DNA from: Okapia johnstoni
Lineage: Eukaryota; Chordata; Mammalia; Artiodactyla; Giraffidae
Length of the DNA: 64,000 bases
Assembly: GCA_024291935.2 (NCBI GenBank)
Contig: CM044326.1
Coordinates: 36,393,948-36,457,947, forward strand
Direction: 5' to 3'
Positions 46,136 through 58,452 of the stretch are shown here, one piece after another; the stretch's first letter is position 1; each line of letters starts with the position of its first letter. Position numbers and translations under genes: made by a program. Under the pieces are notes generated by a model that saw nothing but the letters and a program-made list of their open reading frames with translations, did no database searches and was not told the origin of the DNA.

Positions 46136-46639
46136 GCATGGAGGCGCCCCATGGGATCCCAGTTGCTCAAGGCTGCTGGGGAGGATTAGGGAGCCAGGCC
46201 CTTCCGGCCATCCCCACACTGCCCCCACCCCTGACTTGAGGGTCCACCTGGCTCCCATTCTTCCCCACTGCAGGGCACCTGCTCTGACCCCTGGGTGACC
46301 AGATGTCCAGCTCCCTGGCCCTGGGCAGTGTGCACAGCCTGGTTTGAGGAGCTGAGGGTAGAGACAGTAGGGAGGGGTCCCATGAGGCAGGGGAGGTTTA
46401 TCCCGGACTTTGAGGAGGTAGCCTCATCGCCTGTTAGACTAAGCAGGGTTGGGCAGGCTCGGGGCTGGGCCTGGGGCTCAGGAAAGGCCCTCAGACCAGA
46501 AATGGGGGAAATGGGCAGAGGGTGGGTGATGGGGTCCACTTTCCAGGCCATGCTCTGGGCCACCCTTGGCATCAACAGGGGGCTCTGTGATGTGGAGTGG
46601 AATCATTTAATCCCTCCTCCTGTTTTTATAAAGAAAGAT

Positions 46640-46900
46640 CTCTCCCTATTCTAAAAGCAGATTATTGGAAAACTCACAGGAAATGGTGTGAATAAATAAA
46701 AAGATCACCCGTCCCCTCGTGAGCAACACTGCAATCAGTATTTCCGTGTGCCTCCTTCCTGGATTTATTTCAATACACAGATATTTTTAAACACAACAGC
46801 AATTATATGTGTGCTTTTGCGTCCAGTTCTTTTCACTGGCATTGAAGTGTGTTTTTTTTTTTTCCCTGTATCGTTGAGGAGAGAAGCTCTCCCAAACGTC
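46640..46900. mobile_element. Probable old LINE remnant
   Basis: AT-rich diverged sequence ('gatatttttaaacacaacag', 'gtgtgcttttgcgtccagtt') with a T run at 46851-46863. It resembles old L1 or L2 3' sequence, but the family cannot be set by eye. Confidence 0.35.
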
Positions 46901-47139
46901 ATTTGAATGATAAGGGTGCGAACTGTCTGCTGTTGTTGAACAAGTAGTTTCAGTTTTGGTCACTGTAACACCATCTGCATGGAGCTGGGAGGGCCTTTTT
47001 CTCAGGTGGTGTTCCAGGGAACCCTGCTGCCAGCAGCCGGGGAAGGACACAAAGTTCTGGGGAGCCCAGGCTGCACCCCATCTCCGCCCTGGCGCTCAGA
47101 GGCCTCAGCAAACCACAAACACTAGGGCCCTTCCCATCA

Positions 47140-47230
47140 GGCCTGTTTGTGTGGATAGGTGTGGATGGGTGTGGATGCGTGTGGACGGAATGTGGGAGCT
47201 GCTGGTCAGTTTGGGTAGACGGATGGGTAA
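47140..47230 (+). repeat. Short tandem repeat, ~10-bp GTGTGGATGG-type units
   Basis: 'gtgtggataggtgtggatgg', 'gtgtggatgcgtgtggacgg' units, then more degenerate ones such as 'agacggatgggtaa'. Confidence 0.75.
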
Positions 47231-47808
47231 ACCGAGGCGAGGGGCTGGCACAGGGCATGGACTGTAGTGACCGCCGAAGGCCCCCCGCCCAGGCAGGGGG
47301 GATCTACCCAGCCCTGGCCTGGGCACCGGGTCCTAGTGGGGGCCTTTGGAGTCACCACCCGGGGTCCAGCCCCCCTCTGCCCTGCCCTGCGTGTGTATGA
47401 AGAAGCCCCTTCACCTCTCGGAGACCACCGCGCAGGGCTCCTTGCAGAGCTGCCCTGTGCTTACCTGTGTCACCTGTGGGTCTGGGGTGGGAGGCTGGCC
47501 GGTGAGCGGCCTTCTTCCTCTCTAGAAGCCGCCACATTCCTGAGAGATGACTGGCGGAGAGCAAGGGGAGGAGTCGGCTGTGTAATCAGGGTGGGGTGGG
47601 CCGCCCCCCATTCCTGCCCAGGACTGGGCTGCAGTCTCCTGGGTCTGGTCCAGGGCTGGGCACACAAGCCTCCCCAGGTCCTTCTGATGCGCTCGGGGCA
47701 CAGAGTGACCCCCCAGCAGGCGGGTCAAGGGGCAGCCGGGCACCTGCAGGGGGGGAGCGTCCCCCGGGCATCTCAGAGGGCAGAGCTGATGATGGGCAGA
47801 GGCTGGTG

Positions 47809-47971
47809 GAGCCGGGCCCGAGCTCCATTGCAGGGAGGGGAGGAGGTGGTCATGGCATCTGGGGAGGGGATCACCCACTGCCCTGTCCTTACATGGAGCC
47901 TGGGCCGAGCTCCAGTGCCAGGGAGGGGTCATGGCACCTGGGGAGGGGACCACTGACCACCCCGTTCTCAC
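47809..47971 (+). repeat. Two-copy tandem duplication, 87-bp period
   Basis: Unit 1 starts at 47809 and unit 2 at 47896. Both open gagcc(g/t)gg(g)ccgagctcca, share cagggagggg, tcatggca(t/c)ctggggag and gggga(t/c)cac, and diverge by small indels. The second copy is slightly shorter. Confidence 0.75.
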
Positions 47972-49117
47972 AGGGCACCAGTGGGCTCCTCATCGGCCTG
48001 CAGGCTCTGTGGGGAAGGGGTGCGACGTCCATGTCACACACGGGGACCCTCAGGGCTGGGGGCCTCCCTGGGGTCATGCTGACTCTGCTGTCTTGGTTGC
48101 ATGATGGTCCCAGCTTGTCCTCTGGCAGCAGCCAAGCCCCATTTGCCCCCCAGCCCCCACCCCGAGAAGGTTGAAAGCCCCGTCCGGGGCAGTGCTATGG
48201 GGGGTTAGGGAGCTGGCTTATGTCGAAGATCTGGTGCCTTCTGAGATGAAGGGTCACAGTGTGATCTAGGAAGACCCTGAGTCCTGTTGTGGGCCAGGAG
48301 GGCAGGGCAGAAGCAGCAGGCTGGCCCAGGGGTGGGCAGGGTCCCGGCTGGTGCCTGAGCCAGGCGCCCGTGTGACTTCAGAGGCGCGCGGCAGGCCCTT
48401 CCCAGTGCCCGCAGACCTGGGGAGGTGCCCGCGCTGTCACTGAGGCATCGGGCCCAGCCTCCTCCCTCTGCCCCTGCTGTGACCTCCCCTGCCCCGAGTA
48501 CTGCCTCCTTCCACCTGCTTCATGTCACCCTTGGCCTCCACCCAGGCCGGCTCCCTTGTCCTGGCCTAGAGGGATTTTTCTCCTCTGAGCCCATTTCCAG
48601 CCCCATGGGGAGGGGGGACCGGGGCTGTGGGTAGCTGGGGTGGTGGTCTTTCTCCTGCTTCTGATGCAAAAGGCTCAGTGGGTGAAGGGAGGGTGGGTTT
48701 CACCCCCCTGCTGTGTTCAGAAACTGGGGGCGTGTGGTTGGGGGTGTCTCTGGCCCAGCCCCTGACCTCAGGAAAGGTGCTGGGTTACACCTACAATCAT
48801 TGGTAGAACTCAGCTGGGATGGAGTGGGGGAAGCCCAGTTGCCCCCACTGCACGGGGGAGGGCCTCCCTGCACTGCGGGCCCTGGGCTGGGCTGCCCTGG
48901 GTGAGGGGGCCATCAGGGACCTCCTTTTGGACCTGAAGCCCTGTGGAGGCTGAAGGTATCAGCCCAGGACTAGCTGGTGAGAGAACCCCTCACCCCGGTT
49001 CTGCAGGTGGATGGGGAAACTGGGCTCTGAGGCCCACCTAGGGAGGGTGCACAGGGGAGGGCCCTTCTGCTGGAGACAGTCTGCTGGCGGGTGACATGAC
49101 CCCTCTGTGCCTTTCAG

Positions 49118-49191
49118 ATCCCTCGTCCACCTACATGCGGCAGTTGGAGACCAAGGTGAAGCTGCTGGAGGGTGACAAGCTCCTGGCGCAG
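49118..49191 (+). CDS. CCDC85C: CCDC85C, internal coding exon (probably exon 2): second short coiled coil
   Basis: This 74-nt exon lies between a good acceptor (cctctgtgcctttcag) and a CAG|GTAGGC donor. Its first two bases complete a codon begun in the previous exon (phase 1 in), and it ends on a codon boundary. It encodes PSSTYMRQLETKVKLLEG followed by DKLLAQ, a leucine-rich amphipathic heptad-like stretch. From family knowledge, CCDC85A/B/C proteins have an N-terminal coiled-coil pair and, in A and C, a second short coiled coil of this YxRQLExxVxxLE type. CCDC85C is a junction-associated protein of epithelial and radial glial cells, and the mouse gene is mutated in the hhy hydrocephalus model. 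The preceding large exon with the N-terminal coiled coil is absent from the window. Nearby in-frame ATGs (49096, inside the intron) are not starts. The paralogue CCDC85A is less likely because the DKLLAQ and linker sequences fit 85C. Confidence 0.93.
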
Positions 49192-50754
49192 GTAGGCTGG
49201 CTGCACCCCGAGGGCCAGGGCGGGTCCTGCCTCTACCCACCGCTCCAGGGCCCGCCCCACCCCCTGCAGCCTCAGGTGGCCTGCGGGTCCCTTCCCACTT
49301 CGTGCTCCCAACATCCCACCTGTCCTCCACTCCCGCCCAGAGTCACCTCCAGGGACACCTGCTCGAGGACCCACAGCCTCCGGGCGGCCCTCCGTCCTAG
49401 CCATCCCCTGTCTGTCCCTGCCGTGTCCTGCGAGCTCCTCGGGGGCCTGGAGATGCTGTGGAACCCACACTTGCTGAAGAAGTGGGCTGCTTTGCCCCTC
49501 TGCTGGGTGCATCAAGGTCCAAGAGCGCTTGCTTGCGCTCAGACCCATAGGGAAACTTCCCAGGTCCTGCCAGGCCGGTTTCTTTACAGGCTGGGCTCCG
49601 CTCTCCGCCCTCCTGCCTGGCCTGGGTCCATAGAGAGCTGAGGCCAGGCCTGACCCCGGCCCATCCTCAGCACAGGGACGACGGGTCGGAGATGGGTGAT
49701 GAGGTCGGTGCAGGGAGGAGATGGAGCAGGGAGGCTGGAGCGTGGAGGGGCCCTGACTGCCCGGACGAGATCGAGGGGCCCTCCCTGCTGCAGGCAGGGT
49801 GCTGCTGGGAGGCTGTGGTCAGCTTGGTCAATCGGGGTGCCCAGTGTGGGGGGCCAGCTGGCTGGGCGGACCCTCCAGCCTCTCTCCCCCCTCGTCCTCA
49901 GCCCTGACTCCATCTCAGCACCCGTGTCTCCCCAGCCACGCCTGCTGGCTCATAAGCGGCCAGCTTGGATCCCAGAGTGTGTCTCTGGGAACCGACCCCA
50001 GGGAGGGCTCGGTGGCCGGGCCCCGTTGCTAAGTGACCAGTGGGGCTTGGTGCCGCTTCCCTCTCAGGCAACTTCTGCCCACCGGGCGGCTGTTGGGATG
50101 CTCATAGCCCCGAGGGCAGCCCCACGGCTGCCGTCCCACCTCTCGCCCTTCCATGGGCGGCTGGAAGGTTAGCTCCACAGAACTCCACAGAGTACGTGGT
50201 TTACGCACTCTGGCCTCCTCCTCCATGGCCACCGTGTCAGGTGCGCAGCCAGGCATCGAATTGCAAGGCCCGTGTTCAGACGTCGGGTGTCGGGTGTCAG
50301 GTGCTTGGCCCCAGGTGTACTGGCTTTTCAGGGCTGGCGCAGGCCGGGAGGTTGGGGGCTCGCCTGGCTGTGAGCTAGGGCTCCCTACACCCAAACACTC
50401 CCCGGGAGCTGGTCCTGGTTGCGAAGGAGGGTGTGTGGTGAGGGGTTGCGGGAACTGTAGGCCAAGGTGAAGAGGGGCAGCATCAGAACTTGGGGGCCTT
50501 GGCTCTGGAGCTGGTTCCTGTCCAGCAAGTAGGGGAGAATGTCACTGTTTCTGGAGAGAAGCAGGTTGAGAGCTTGGACCCCAAATTCAGGATGCCGTTT
50601 GCAGTGTTGTTCCACGGTCCAGCCAGGCCGTGGCTTGTGGTCCTGTTTCCAAGGACTAGGGTGGATGTGTCCCTGTGGCCCCTGCTCTTCTAGGCCACGC
50701 TGTCCCATTGAGAACATGCACCCACTTCCACGTGTTGGACTTGGCCTTGTTGTT

Positions 50755-50970
50755 TGTCATTTTGTCGCTCAGCTGCATCTGACTCTTGGCGACCCTGTGG
50801 ACTATAGCCTGCCAGGCTCCTCTGTCCATGGGATTCTCCAGGCAAGAATACTGGAGTGGGTGGCCATTTCCTCCTCCAGGGGATCTTCCCGACCCAGGGA
50901 TTGAACCCGCATCTCCTGTGTCTCCTGCATTGCAGATGGATCCTTTACCACTGAGCCCCCTGGGAAGCCC
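50755..50970 (-). mobile_element. Bov-tA SINE, full length
   Basis: 'ttgtcgctcagctgcatctg', 'ggattctccaggcaagaata', 'cccagggattgaacccgcat' and 'ctgagccccctgggaagccc'. It lies in intron 2. Confidence 0.92.
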
Positions 50971-51184
50971 TTGGAGGGCACAGACGTTGCTAAATCCAAA
51001 TCCCATCACACCTGATGCATCTGAGCAGCTCCCCTGCCTCCTGGTCTCTTGCATGTCACATGGGGTCCAGAAGACACTCAGCTGCTGGGTAACCCCCAGG
51101 CGAGGTCACAATCACTGACTCACGACCCTTACCACCAGCCAAGCCTGGCCCTCACTGCCTTCCATGTTTCCCCTTCTATCCTGG

Positions 51185-51350
51185 GCAGGTACCGTTAGTG
51201 TCCTTATTTTATATATGGGGAAACGGAAGCACAGAGAGGTTAAGCCACTGGCCCAATGCCACCCAGCGAGTAAGTGGCACTTTAGGCACTTGAACCAGGC
51301 CTTCTGGCTCTAAAGTCCTGGGGTTGCCCTCTAGCCAGGCTGACCTGCCC
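51185..51350 (-). mobile_element. MIR SINE
   Basis: 'ttattttatatatggggaaa', 'cagagaggttaagccactgg', 'cacccagcgagtaagtggca' and 'ctggctctaaagtcctgggg' match the reversed MIR core and 5' part in order. Confidence 0.85.
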
Positions 51351-52744
51351 GGCAACTGGCTCACAATGGACACTGGTTGAGCCTCAGGTACAGAGGTGAA
51401 TTCCTAGTCTCTCTTCCTGCTAACGTTGCTAGACGGACCATCCATCGGATGATGCAAAGAGGGGATGTTCTCCCTGGCTGAGAAAGAGGCTGGACTGGGC
51501 CTAAGTTTCTGTAAGGAAGCAGTTTGAGCCCTCTGGAGACCGTGTCACCCATGACAGAGGGGACAGGGAAGTGATGACCAACCCCAGACACCAAACAAGG
51601 GGAGAGGGGATGGTCCAGAGCCTGTCAACAAAGCGGCACGTCACAGAGGATGCTGGCGAGCAGACACACTGTGAGCCCAGCACCTCTGGAGGGCTTGGGC
51701 GAGGGAACCAGCAACCAGAACAACCCGTCTCCCACACCCAGGGAGGCAGGAGACAGGAAGGAGGCGTCAGCCATGGGCTGAGACAGCGAAGGCCCGTTTC
51801 TCAGTCCCACGGCCTGGATGGTTCAAAACTCAAAGTACAAAAAGGAGCAAGCAGTTCATCAGGGATCAAGTCCGGCTGAAAGGGCGCGGTCTGCCAGACC
51901 CTGAAAAATCCCAGGCTCCCAAGACCAGGAAAAGGAGGGAAGGGCAGACACTTGCCCAGGGCGCCTCAGGCTCTGGCCAGCGCTGCAGCGGGCGCCCCTC
52001 CACCCCTGGATTACAGGAGAAGAAACCAAGGTGCCAGGATATAAGACACCCCACTTAAAGCCAGACACACAGAGGGTGAGAGCTGGAGCAGACATCGTCT
52101 GAACCCAGATTCCTCCAGGGCCCAAACCCATTTCGCACACCATCAGGCCGACAGCCCCACGCTGCAGGTTGAACTGTGTCTCGATCACATTTATACATGG
52201 ACCTGTTGACCCCCACGCCCCCCAGAACCATGAGACAGTCCATTCAATACATTGTAGTTGCTTAAGCCCCTTCTCCACCCTCCCACCCCTACCAGGTATA
52301 TGGTTCTTTTCTCGGGCAGCCCCAGTAAACCAACTCAGTCACCCATCCCGGGAAATCCTCCTCTACCCAGGCCTCAGTTTCCCCATCCAGGCTCGGTGTA
52401 AATCCTGGGGTCGCCTCCAACCTGAGTGTTCAGCGACTCCATGCGGCATGGCAGGAGAGGACAAGTGGGCCCTGGGGCCAGGAGGCACGGGGCAGCTGGA
52501 GCCAGTCCCAGCCACTGGCCTGGACCACCGCCTCCGTGCCCCTGGAGGGCCGCCCTGCTCCTGCCCAACCAGCTTCTTGCTCTTTTGTGAAGCTGGCTTC
52601 TGGGCACACGCGGAGCCTTTGCTGATCAGCCCCGCAGGGAAGTGAACAGAGGGAACCACGGAGCGGCGTCAGTGACAGCCGCCCCCAGCCCAGCCCTGCC
52701 AGGCACAGAACCCACAGGGAGAAGCAAACCATGGACCGAGCTCC

Positions 52745-53120
52745 GGATGAATCATCGCAGGGGGAGCAGCTGCACTGATGAAATTTTAAAGCCGACACAA
52801 GAAAGAAAATACGAACTGCAATACACTAATTTAGCCTGTGGACACTCTGGCACATTTTTAATTAAAGCTATTTTGGAGCTAAATAGAGGCGGTGAGGGGG
52901 GAGGGGATGGGCAGTGGGAAAGGGAACCCGAGGAGGCCCTCTGCCCCTCCCCCCAAACCCCAAAGCCACATCATCTGAAGATAGTTAAAGAATAATGCTG
53001 CCCTCTGCTGCTTTTCACCAAAAGGCAGATTTTTCCGCTTTGCACAGGGCTGGAGGTTCCTGGGCAATTTTTATTTCACTGACAAGACTTAGGTGCCAGA
53101 ATCATAAAATCTCACAAGCC
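52745..53120. promoter_or_regulatory. Long AT-rich island, candidate enhancer in intron 2
   Basis: Unique sequence with 'gatgaaattttaaagccgac', 'gcaatacactaatttagcct', TAATTA at 52859-52864, 'gatagttaaagaataatgct' and 'gcaatttttatttcactgac'. About 375 bp that I cannot assign to a repeat. Such AT-rich blocks in GC-rich introns are often deeply conserved, but that is inference here. Confidence 0.35.
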
Positions 53121-53197
53121 AGAGCCCATGAGGCTGTGTCCATATTCCCACCCGTGGCAGCAGTCTCCTTCCTAAACCTGATCATCCATCCTCCCAT

Positions 53198-53216
53198 CCT
53201 CCCACCCACCCACCCT
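53198..53216 (+). repeat. (CCCA)n / (CCAT)n short repeat
   Basis: 'cccacccacccacccttg'-type run following 'ccatcctcccatcctc'. Confidence 0.75.
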
Positions 53217-53759
53217 TGATTACCTCCAAAGATGATATACTCACTACCTTATGAATCAGGTCTCCCTGGGTTAAGCAGATCTTCCTTACTCTGGGCAAGA
53301 AGCAGTCTCCCCTCTGATCCAGACGACTGGGTGGGGTACAGTCAGGGGTCCCCAGATGCATCCACCAAGTCCAGCTGGGCACTGAGGATGCATGTGTGAG
53401 ATCCTGCAACCCAGTCCATGAGTAGCTGACACTCCAGCACAGGTGGGGGCTGAACTCCCCAAGGGAGGATCCCAAAACCCCTTCAGCAAGAGCAGCCTGC
53501 GGTGCGAAGAGAGCTCAGAGCAACTGCTCACTGGCTCTGCATGTGCCCTCCAAAGCCCTGTTCTTCCACCCGTGGAGGTCACATGGCCTGCCCCTCAGTC
53601 ACCTCATCCTGCCAGGGACACAGGAGCGGACAGTGGTCATTGTGGCTGAGACCTGGTCTGTGTGGTACCCGTCAGTCACAGGCCGGACGGTCCTGGGCGG
53701 TACTCACATCCCAGGTTGAGTGCCGAAGCTGCATGGGGAGTAGGGGGTAGTGCCAGCTG

Positions 53760-53935
53760 CGGATGAGAAATACCAGCTATTCGTTAACTGCGCATGGACG
53801 CCACGTGCCTGATCTGAGCTCCAAGCAGAGAAACCCTCTGGGCCTGGGCCACCCTGCAGCCCTTTGTTCAGTGGCCTGCAGATGAGTTCTTATAAAATAC
53901 AAGGGGAGAAAATGGAAGTAAATCTGGCCGGCAGG
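53760..53935. promoter_or_regulatory. Candidate noncoding element
   Basis: Unique stretch with 'ccagctattcgttaactgcg', 'gagttcttataaaatacaag' and 'gaaaatggaagtaaatctgg'. Weak candidate, based on composition only. Confidence 0.2.
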
Positions 53936-55884
53936 ACCTGTGTGTTCCCATGAGGGGCCTTTGCCCTGAGGACACAGCAGAGGCAGATCCCTGGCCTCCC
54001 CAGGGCTGGCCGGGGTCTCGGGGTCCCTCTCAGGGGGGCAGCTGCGTTCTGGGTTCTGGTATCAGCCTTAGGGAGTCAGGGGCTGGCCATGTGCTGAGCC
54101 ACATCCTCGTGGAATCCAGAGCGGAGTTTCTGAAAACGTGAGACTCTGACTAGGCACCTTGGGGACCCCACCTTGGCCCTGGGACCCCCTCCCACTCCAG
54201 CCCAGCCCAGGTCCTGGCGGCTTTGGGGCAGTGGGAGTCCGGGGGTGGGGAGGGCAGAGGGGAGGGTGGTGGGTGGGGTTTGCAGGGTGACATGTGCTCT
54301 CTTCCCTTCCAGCTGCCCCGCCCCTACGGCCGTCCCCGATGCTGGCTTCAGGTAGCCCTGCCCATGGGGCTCGTGTGCAGTGGCGTGTGGGGTGGGAGCT
54401 GCTTGGAGTGCTGTGTGATGCCCTGTCTGCTCTGGGAGCCCCTGCAGGGGCTTCCTGTCCCTTCCCTGGGAAGCTGACCACCCCCCAGGGTCCTGCATTT
54501 AGATTCATTTTGGGCTTTGCCTTCTCCCTGAGCTGGCGTTAATTCCCAGCTTTACAAAACAATAGCCAAAAGTGACGAGGCAGCGGCCTGCTGTGACACT
54601 GCCCGGGGGGGCCCCCCTCACCCACCTCTCATCTGATCTGCCCAGCGTGAGGTCATGGGGGGGAGGCAGGGGGACAGGTCATGATCCACACTTTGCAGGA
54701 GAACCCGCAGTGCCTGGTGGGGCGAGGGGCTGGCTGGCCAAGGCCTCAGGCGTTAGTGCTGGCTCCTGGCTGGCCAGGGTCCTCGGGCGAGGTCTCCAGG
54801 GGTGCCTGGTGGCTGGAAGAGCTCACCAGTGCCCAGCGATAGGCTCCCAGCCCCACCGAGCCGTACAGCCCTACCGCCCCTGGGAGGCAGGCGTTACCAC
54901 CCTGGGTTACCATTCTGGAAAGCAGGCCTGGTGTCACCTGGGATCCGAGCCTTGTTCCTGGGATGGAGACGCTGACGCCTCCCTGCCCTGCGAGGGCTGG
55001 CAGCCCGAGGGATGGCTCCCTCTGAGGGGGCCCTGCTCCTGGTCACTGCGTACAGATCGGCCCGGGGGCCCTGGACCTGAGTGGTCACCTGCGGGCAGGC
55101 TGGCTGGGCACCCCTGTGTCAGTTCTCACCTCCCATCCCCAGAGCTGCAGGCCTCGCCTCGCCTGTCCGCTGCTGCCCACCCTGCTCAGGTGCGCACACA
55201 GTAGGTGCTTGGTGACCAGATCCGGTGGTAGCGTGTGGCCCACCGAGGGGCCTCTAGCACTTTGGGAGCAGGAGGGCAGGGTGAGCAGCTGCCTTTGAGC
55301 GAGGAGGGGCGGGGGTTGGGCGCGTGGCCCCCTTTTCTCTGAGCTCCGTTTGTCTTTAGCACCTCCTCTGACGGTCCTCCCCAGCAGGATCCCGGGGGTG
55401 CCCCCCCCATCCCCCGGCGTCCCTGGGAAGGTGATGGCAGCTGTTCCTGCTGCTGGAACCTCCTTGCAGCTCCGCAGAGGCCCCGAGAGGCTGGGCAGCC
55501 TGAGTTCACGCCGCCCGCTGCAGCCAGCTCTGAGCTGACGACCCTGGACGGAGGCCTCTGCAGCCTCCTGGGACACCCCCACCTGGCCTGGCCCCCAAAC
55601 CCCATCCAGAACCCTCGTGGTGCCCTTGGCGGGGGCGGGACAGGTAGAAGGGAATTTCAGTACTGGGATCATTACTTTCTCTTTTAAGGATTCGGTCAAC
55701 CTGGTTCCAGCTCCTGCTCTGTGTTTGATCTACCCCTCCATGTCCTGAGGGACCCCATTTTGGGAGCCTGAGGGGGCAGGGCGGTCCTCTCTGGGGGGGG
55801 CGCAATGAGCCCCATCCCTTGCCCGCCTAGTCACCCTAGAAGACCGCTCCCCCTCAGTGGCGAAACCCTCAGGGATTTCATCTT

Positions 55885-56112
55885 CCAGGGCACCAGTGGG
55901 CAAATAGCAGGATTTTTAATTTGGATTTAAGTGCAATTATGTTTCTTCATTTCAATGCGTCATTAGGCGCGTTGCCCCTCGTGAGAGCTGGTGCGTTCTC
56001 CCCACCAGCTTTGTGGCTTGCTCCTCGAGCGCTGTGGGCTCGCAAATATTGATGCACAACACCCATCACTGAAGGCAGGGGTGGGAATTGCACGCTGCTA
56101 ATTAAAATCTCC
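55885..56112. promoter_or_regulatory. AT-rich island with TAATTA, candidate enhancer in intron 2
   Basis: 'aggatttttaatttggattt', 'gtgcaattatgtttcttcat', 'gcgtcattaggcgcg', 'gcaaatattgatgcacaaca' and TAATTA at 56099-56104. No repeat recognised. The homeodomain-type and bZIP-like words are dense for this GC-rich region; the function is inferred. Confidence 0.35.
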
Positions 56113-56386
56113 CCGCCCCCTTGCACACACATACACCTCCTCCTCAGGGAATCATCTGGGGAAGGGAGGAAACGTACAAACCAGTGTTTTCAGAAGCAGC
56201 ACGTGGGCTGCTTGTGATCCCGTTGGGTCCAGGATCAGAGATGCTGTGGACGAGAGGAGCCACAGCCCAGGGCAGCATCTGGACCACGTGCGGGCGAGGA
56301 CAGGGAGGTGCCCGCCTCCTGGTCCTTGGGGCCCGTGGGAGAGCCAGGGCTCCAGTGCCAGGCCCTGTGGCCACATCTACATCCAC

Positions 56387-56405
56387 ACACGTGTGTGTGT
56401 GTGTC
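56387..56405 (+). repeat. (GT)n short run
   Basis: 'cacgtgtgtgtgtgtgtcg'. Confidence 0.75.
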
Positions 56406-58071
56406 GGACCACCTGGGCCTTACGCCTGGTCCCTTGGCTTTCTCTCGCCAGGCAGGCGGGGGCTTGCCGGCAGAATGGCTCCAGGGCCCGGGTGAGACGC
56501 CTGTGGCCCCAGGTGTGGACATTCCGTGTGTTGGGTTTAGAACACACTCTTGGTTGGAGGAGATTTTGCAGCTGTCAACGGAGATCTACCCAAGAAAATA
56601 ATTCAGTTTGGGAAATTTGCTTCTAAGTGGAGCTGCGGGTGAGACCCCCCGCCCCGCCAGGGGTGAGAAATCCCCATGATGGGGGCAGGCGCGGGGCCTC
56701 TTTCTTTTGGGGGCTGTTGGTAGAGGCTTCTCCACTCAGACCCCTGGCCAGGCCAGGGAGGGTCACTGTGCCTGGGGCGCTGATGCTGCAGGTTGACCTA
56801 GACAGGCTGTGATGGGGCGTGACTGTCCCAGGTTTAGAGAGCTGTGCCCGAGGTTCCCGGTGAGACCCTGCCCGCTTCTCCCCACTCTGGGCCCCCCTAG
56901 ACCACAGGAACCGTGCTTAGCTAGGTGGCTGGTGTCTGCTCCAGCCGCCGGGAGCTGGGGGTGGGGGTTGCGGGGGTTAATCAGGGAGTGGCCGCCTGTC
57001 CCGTGTTCCCCAGGCTGCCTCCACTCCTGGACTGCAGACACAGGGCACTGGAGACTGTGAGGCCTTCGGGGGTCAGCCCTGGGCATGACGGGCCGCGGGA
57101 GAGCACAGCCCTGGGAGTCGATGAGGCTGAAGCTCCCATGGGAAACGGGGACCTGGATCCAGTGGCCGGCGAGAGGGTGCCAGGGTATGTGCAGACGCCT
57201 CTGGGCGAGGCGGGGGCGCTAATGAGGAGGAGGAGGTCCCCCTCCCGCCCCCCCGCCTGCCCCAGCGAGGCTGCTGCCCGTATTTCTCACCCCAGCCCTG
57301 GCCTCCTCCCCTCTAAGGGTTTGTTTGGGCAACTCAACAGCCTGCTGATTTATGGGACGTTCTGCTGAATTTTATCTGCCCAGCAGTGTTCCCGGAGTTC
57401 CTTTGAAGTAGAAGAGGTTGTCGGGGTCAGAAACGCCATTCCAGGGTCGAAGGGACTCAGAGGGCCCGGAGGTTTCTGCTCTGCTGGACTGAGGGGCTGT
57501 GCTGGGTTGAGCGTGACCCCTGGGTCCTCCCCATCTGGGCCCAGCCCCAGCTTCTATAGGGGGTGCCGTGTGTTGCTTTGCCCAAGCGAACCGCTTGAGG
57601 CCAAATCTATGCTTGTTCATTCATTGATTCATTCACTCTCTCCTCTGTTCCCCACTTCTAAGCATGCCTTGGGCTTTAGTCATGAGCCCAGCGGCACTTG
57701 TTCCTGTGGACACAGAGGGTGAGGCCCGGGGCACGTTTGGGAGCTCCTGTCCGATGGTGGAGGCTCACCCCGTGGGCAGCCCCCAGCCCCGTGGAGGTGG
57801 GCAGACTTCCCCCCGCCCAGGACATGAGCCCCAGGGCTGGAGAGGCTGTTCCCCAGGCCTTGCGGGGGACCCCAAGTGCAGGATGCTGGCGCAGAGGGAC
57901 AAGAGTGGAGAGGGGTGGGGAGAGCCACCGACTCACTCACCTGTTTATTTGGCCACTCAACAGATGTTTATAAAGCCCGCAGTGGGGAGCAAATCAAAGC
58001 CCCCAGCCTCGCGGCTCTGACCCTTGAGTGGGGAGAGGGATGTCCAGGGCTTCTGATGGCGGTGGCAGTGA

Positions 58072-58452
<381 letters not shown>

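Larger units (their letters stand above)
1..49117 (+). other. CCDC85C: CCDC85C intron 1 (3' part), no coding exon seen
   Basis: This is inferred to be the 3' portion of a very long first intron, ending at the acceptor before 49118. I searched all frames for the family's N-terminal coiled coil and for other recognisable proteins and found none. The content is GC-rich unique sequence plus the repeats and candidate noncoding elements listed separately. In the following stretches I see only unique GC-rich DNA with no feature I can support: 893-2490, 3205-3780, 3956-4645, 4822-5480, 6818-7512, 9496-12202, 13901-16218, 19203-19790, 19807-20703, 21861-23911, 24101-25139, 25271-27980, 28200-29349, 29871-30718, 30941-33479, 34501-35690, 35771-37699, 38331-38983, 40546-40771, 40971-41785, 42392-43649, 43984-44399, 44521-46060, 46136-46639, 46901-47139, 47231-47808 and 47972-49117. 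Confidence 0.82.

Noticed and set aside
49096..49641. 181-codon ORF starting just before exon 2 as an independent gene
   Set aside because: Only the 25 codons between the splice sites match the CCDC85 family; the ATG at 49096 is in the intron and the sequence after 49191 is intronic.
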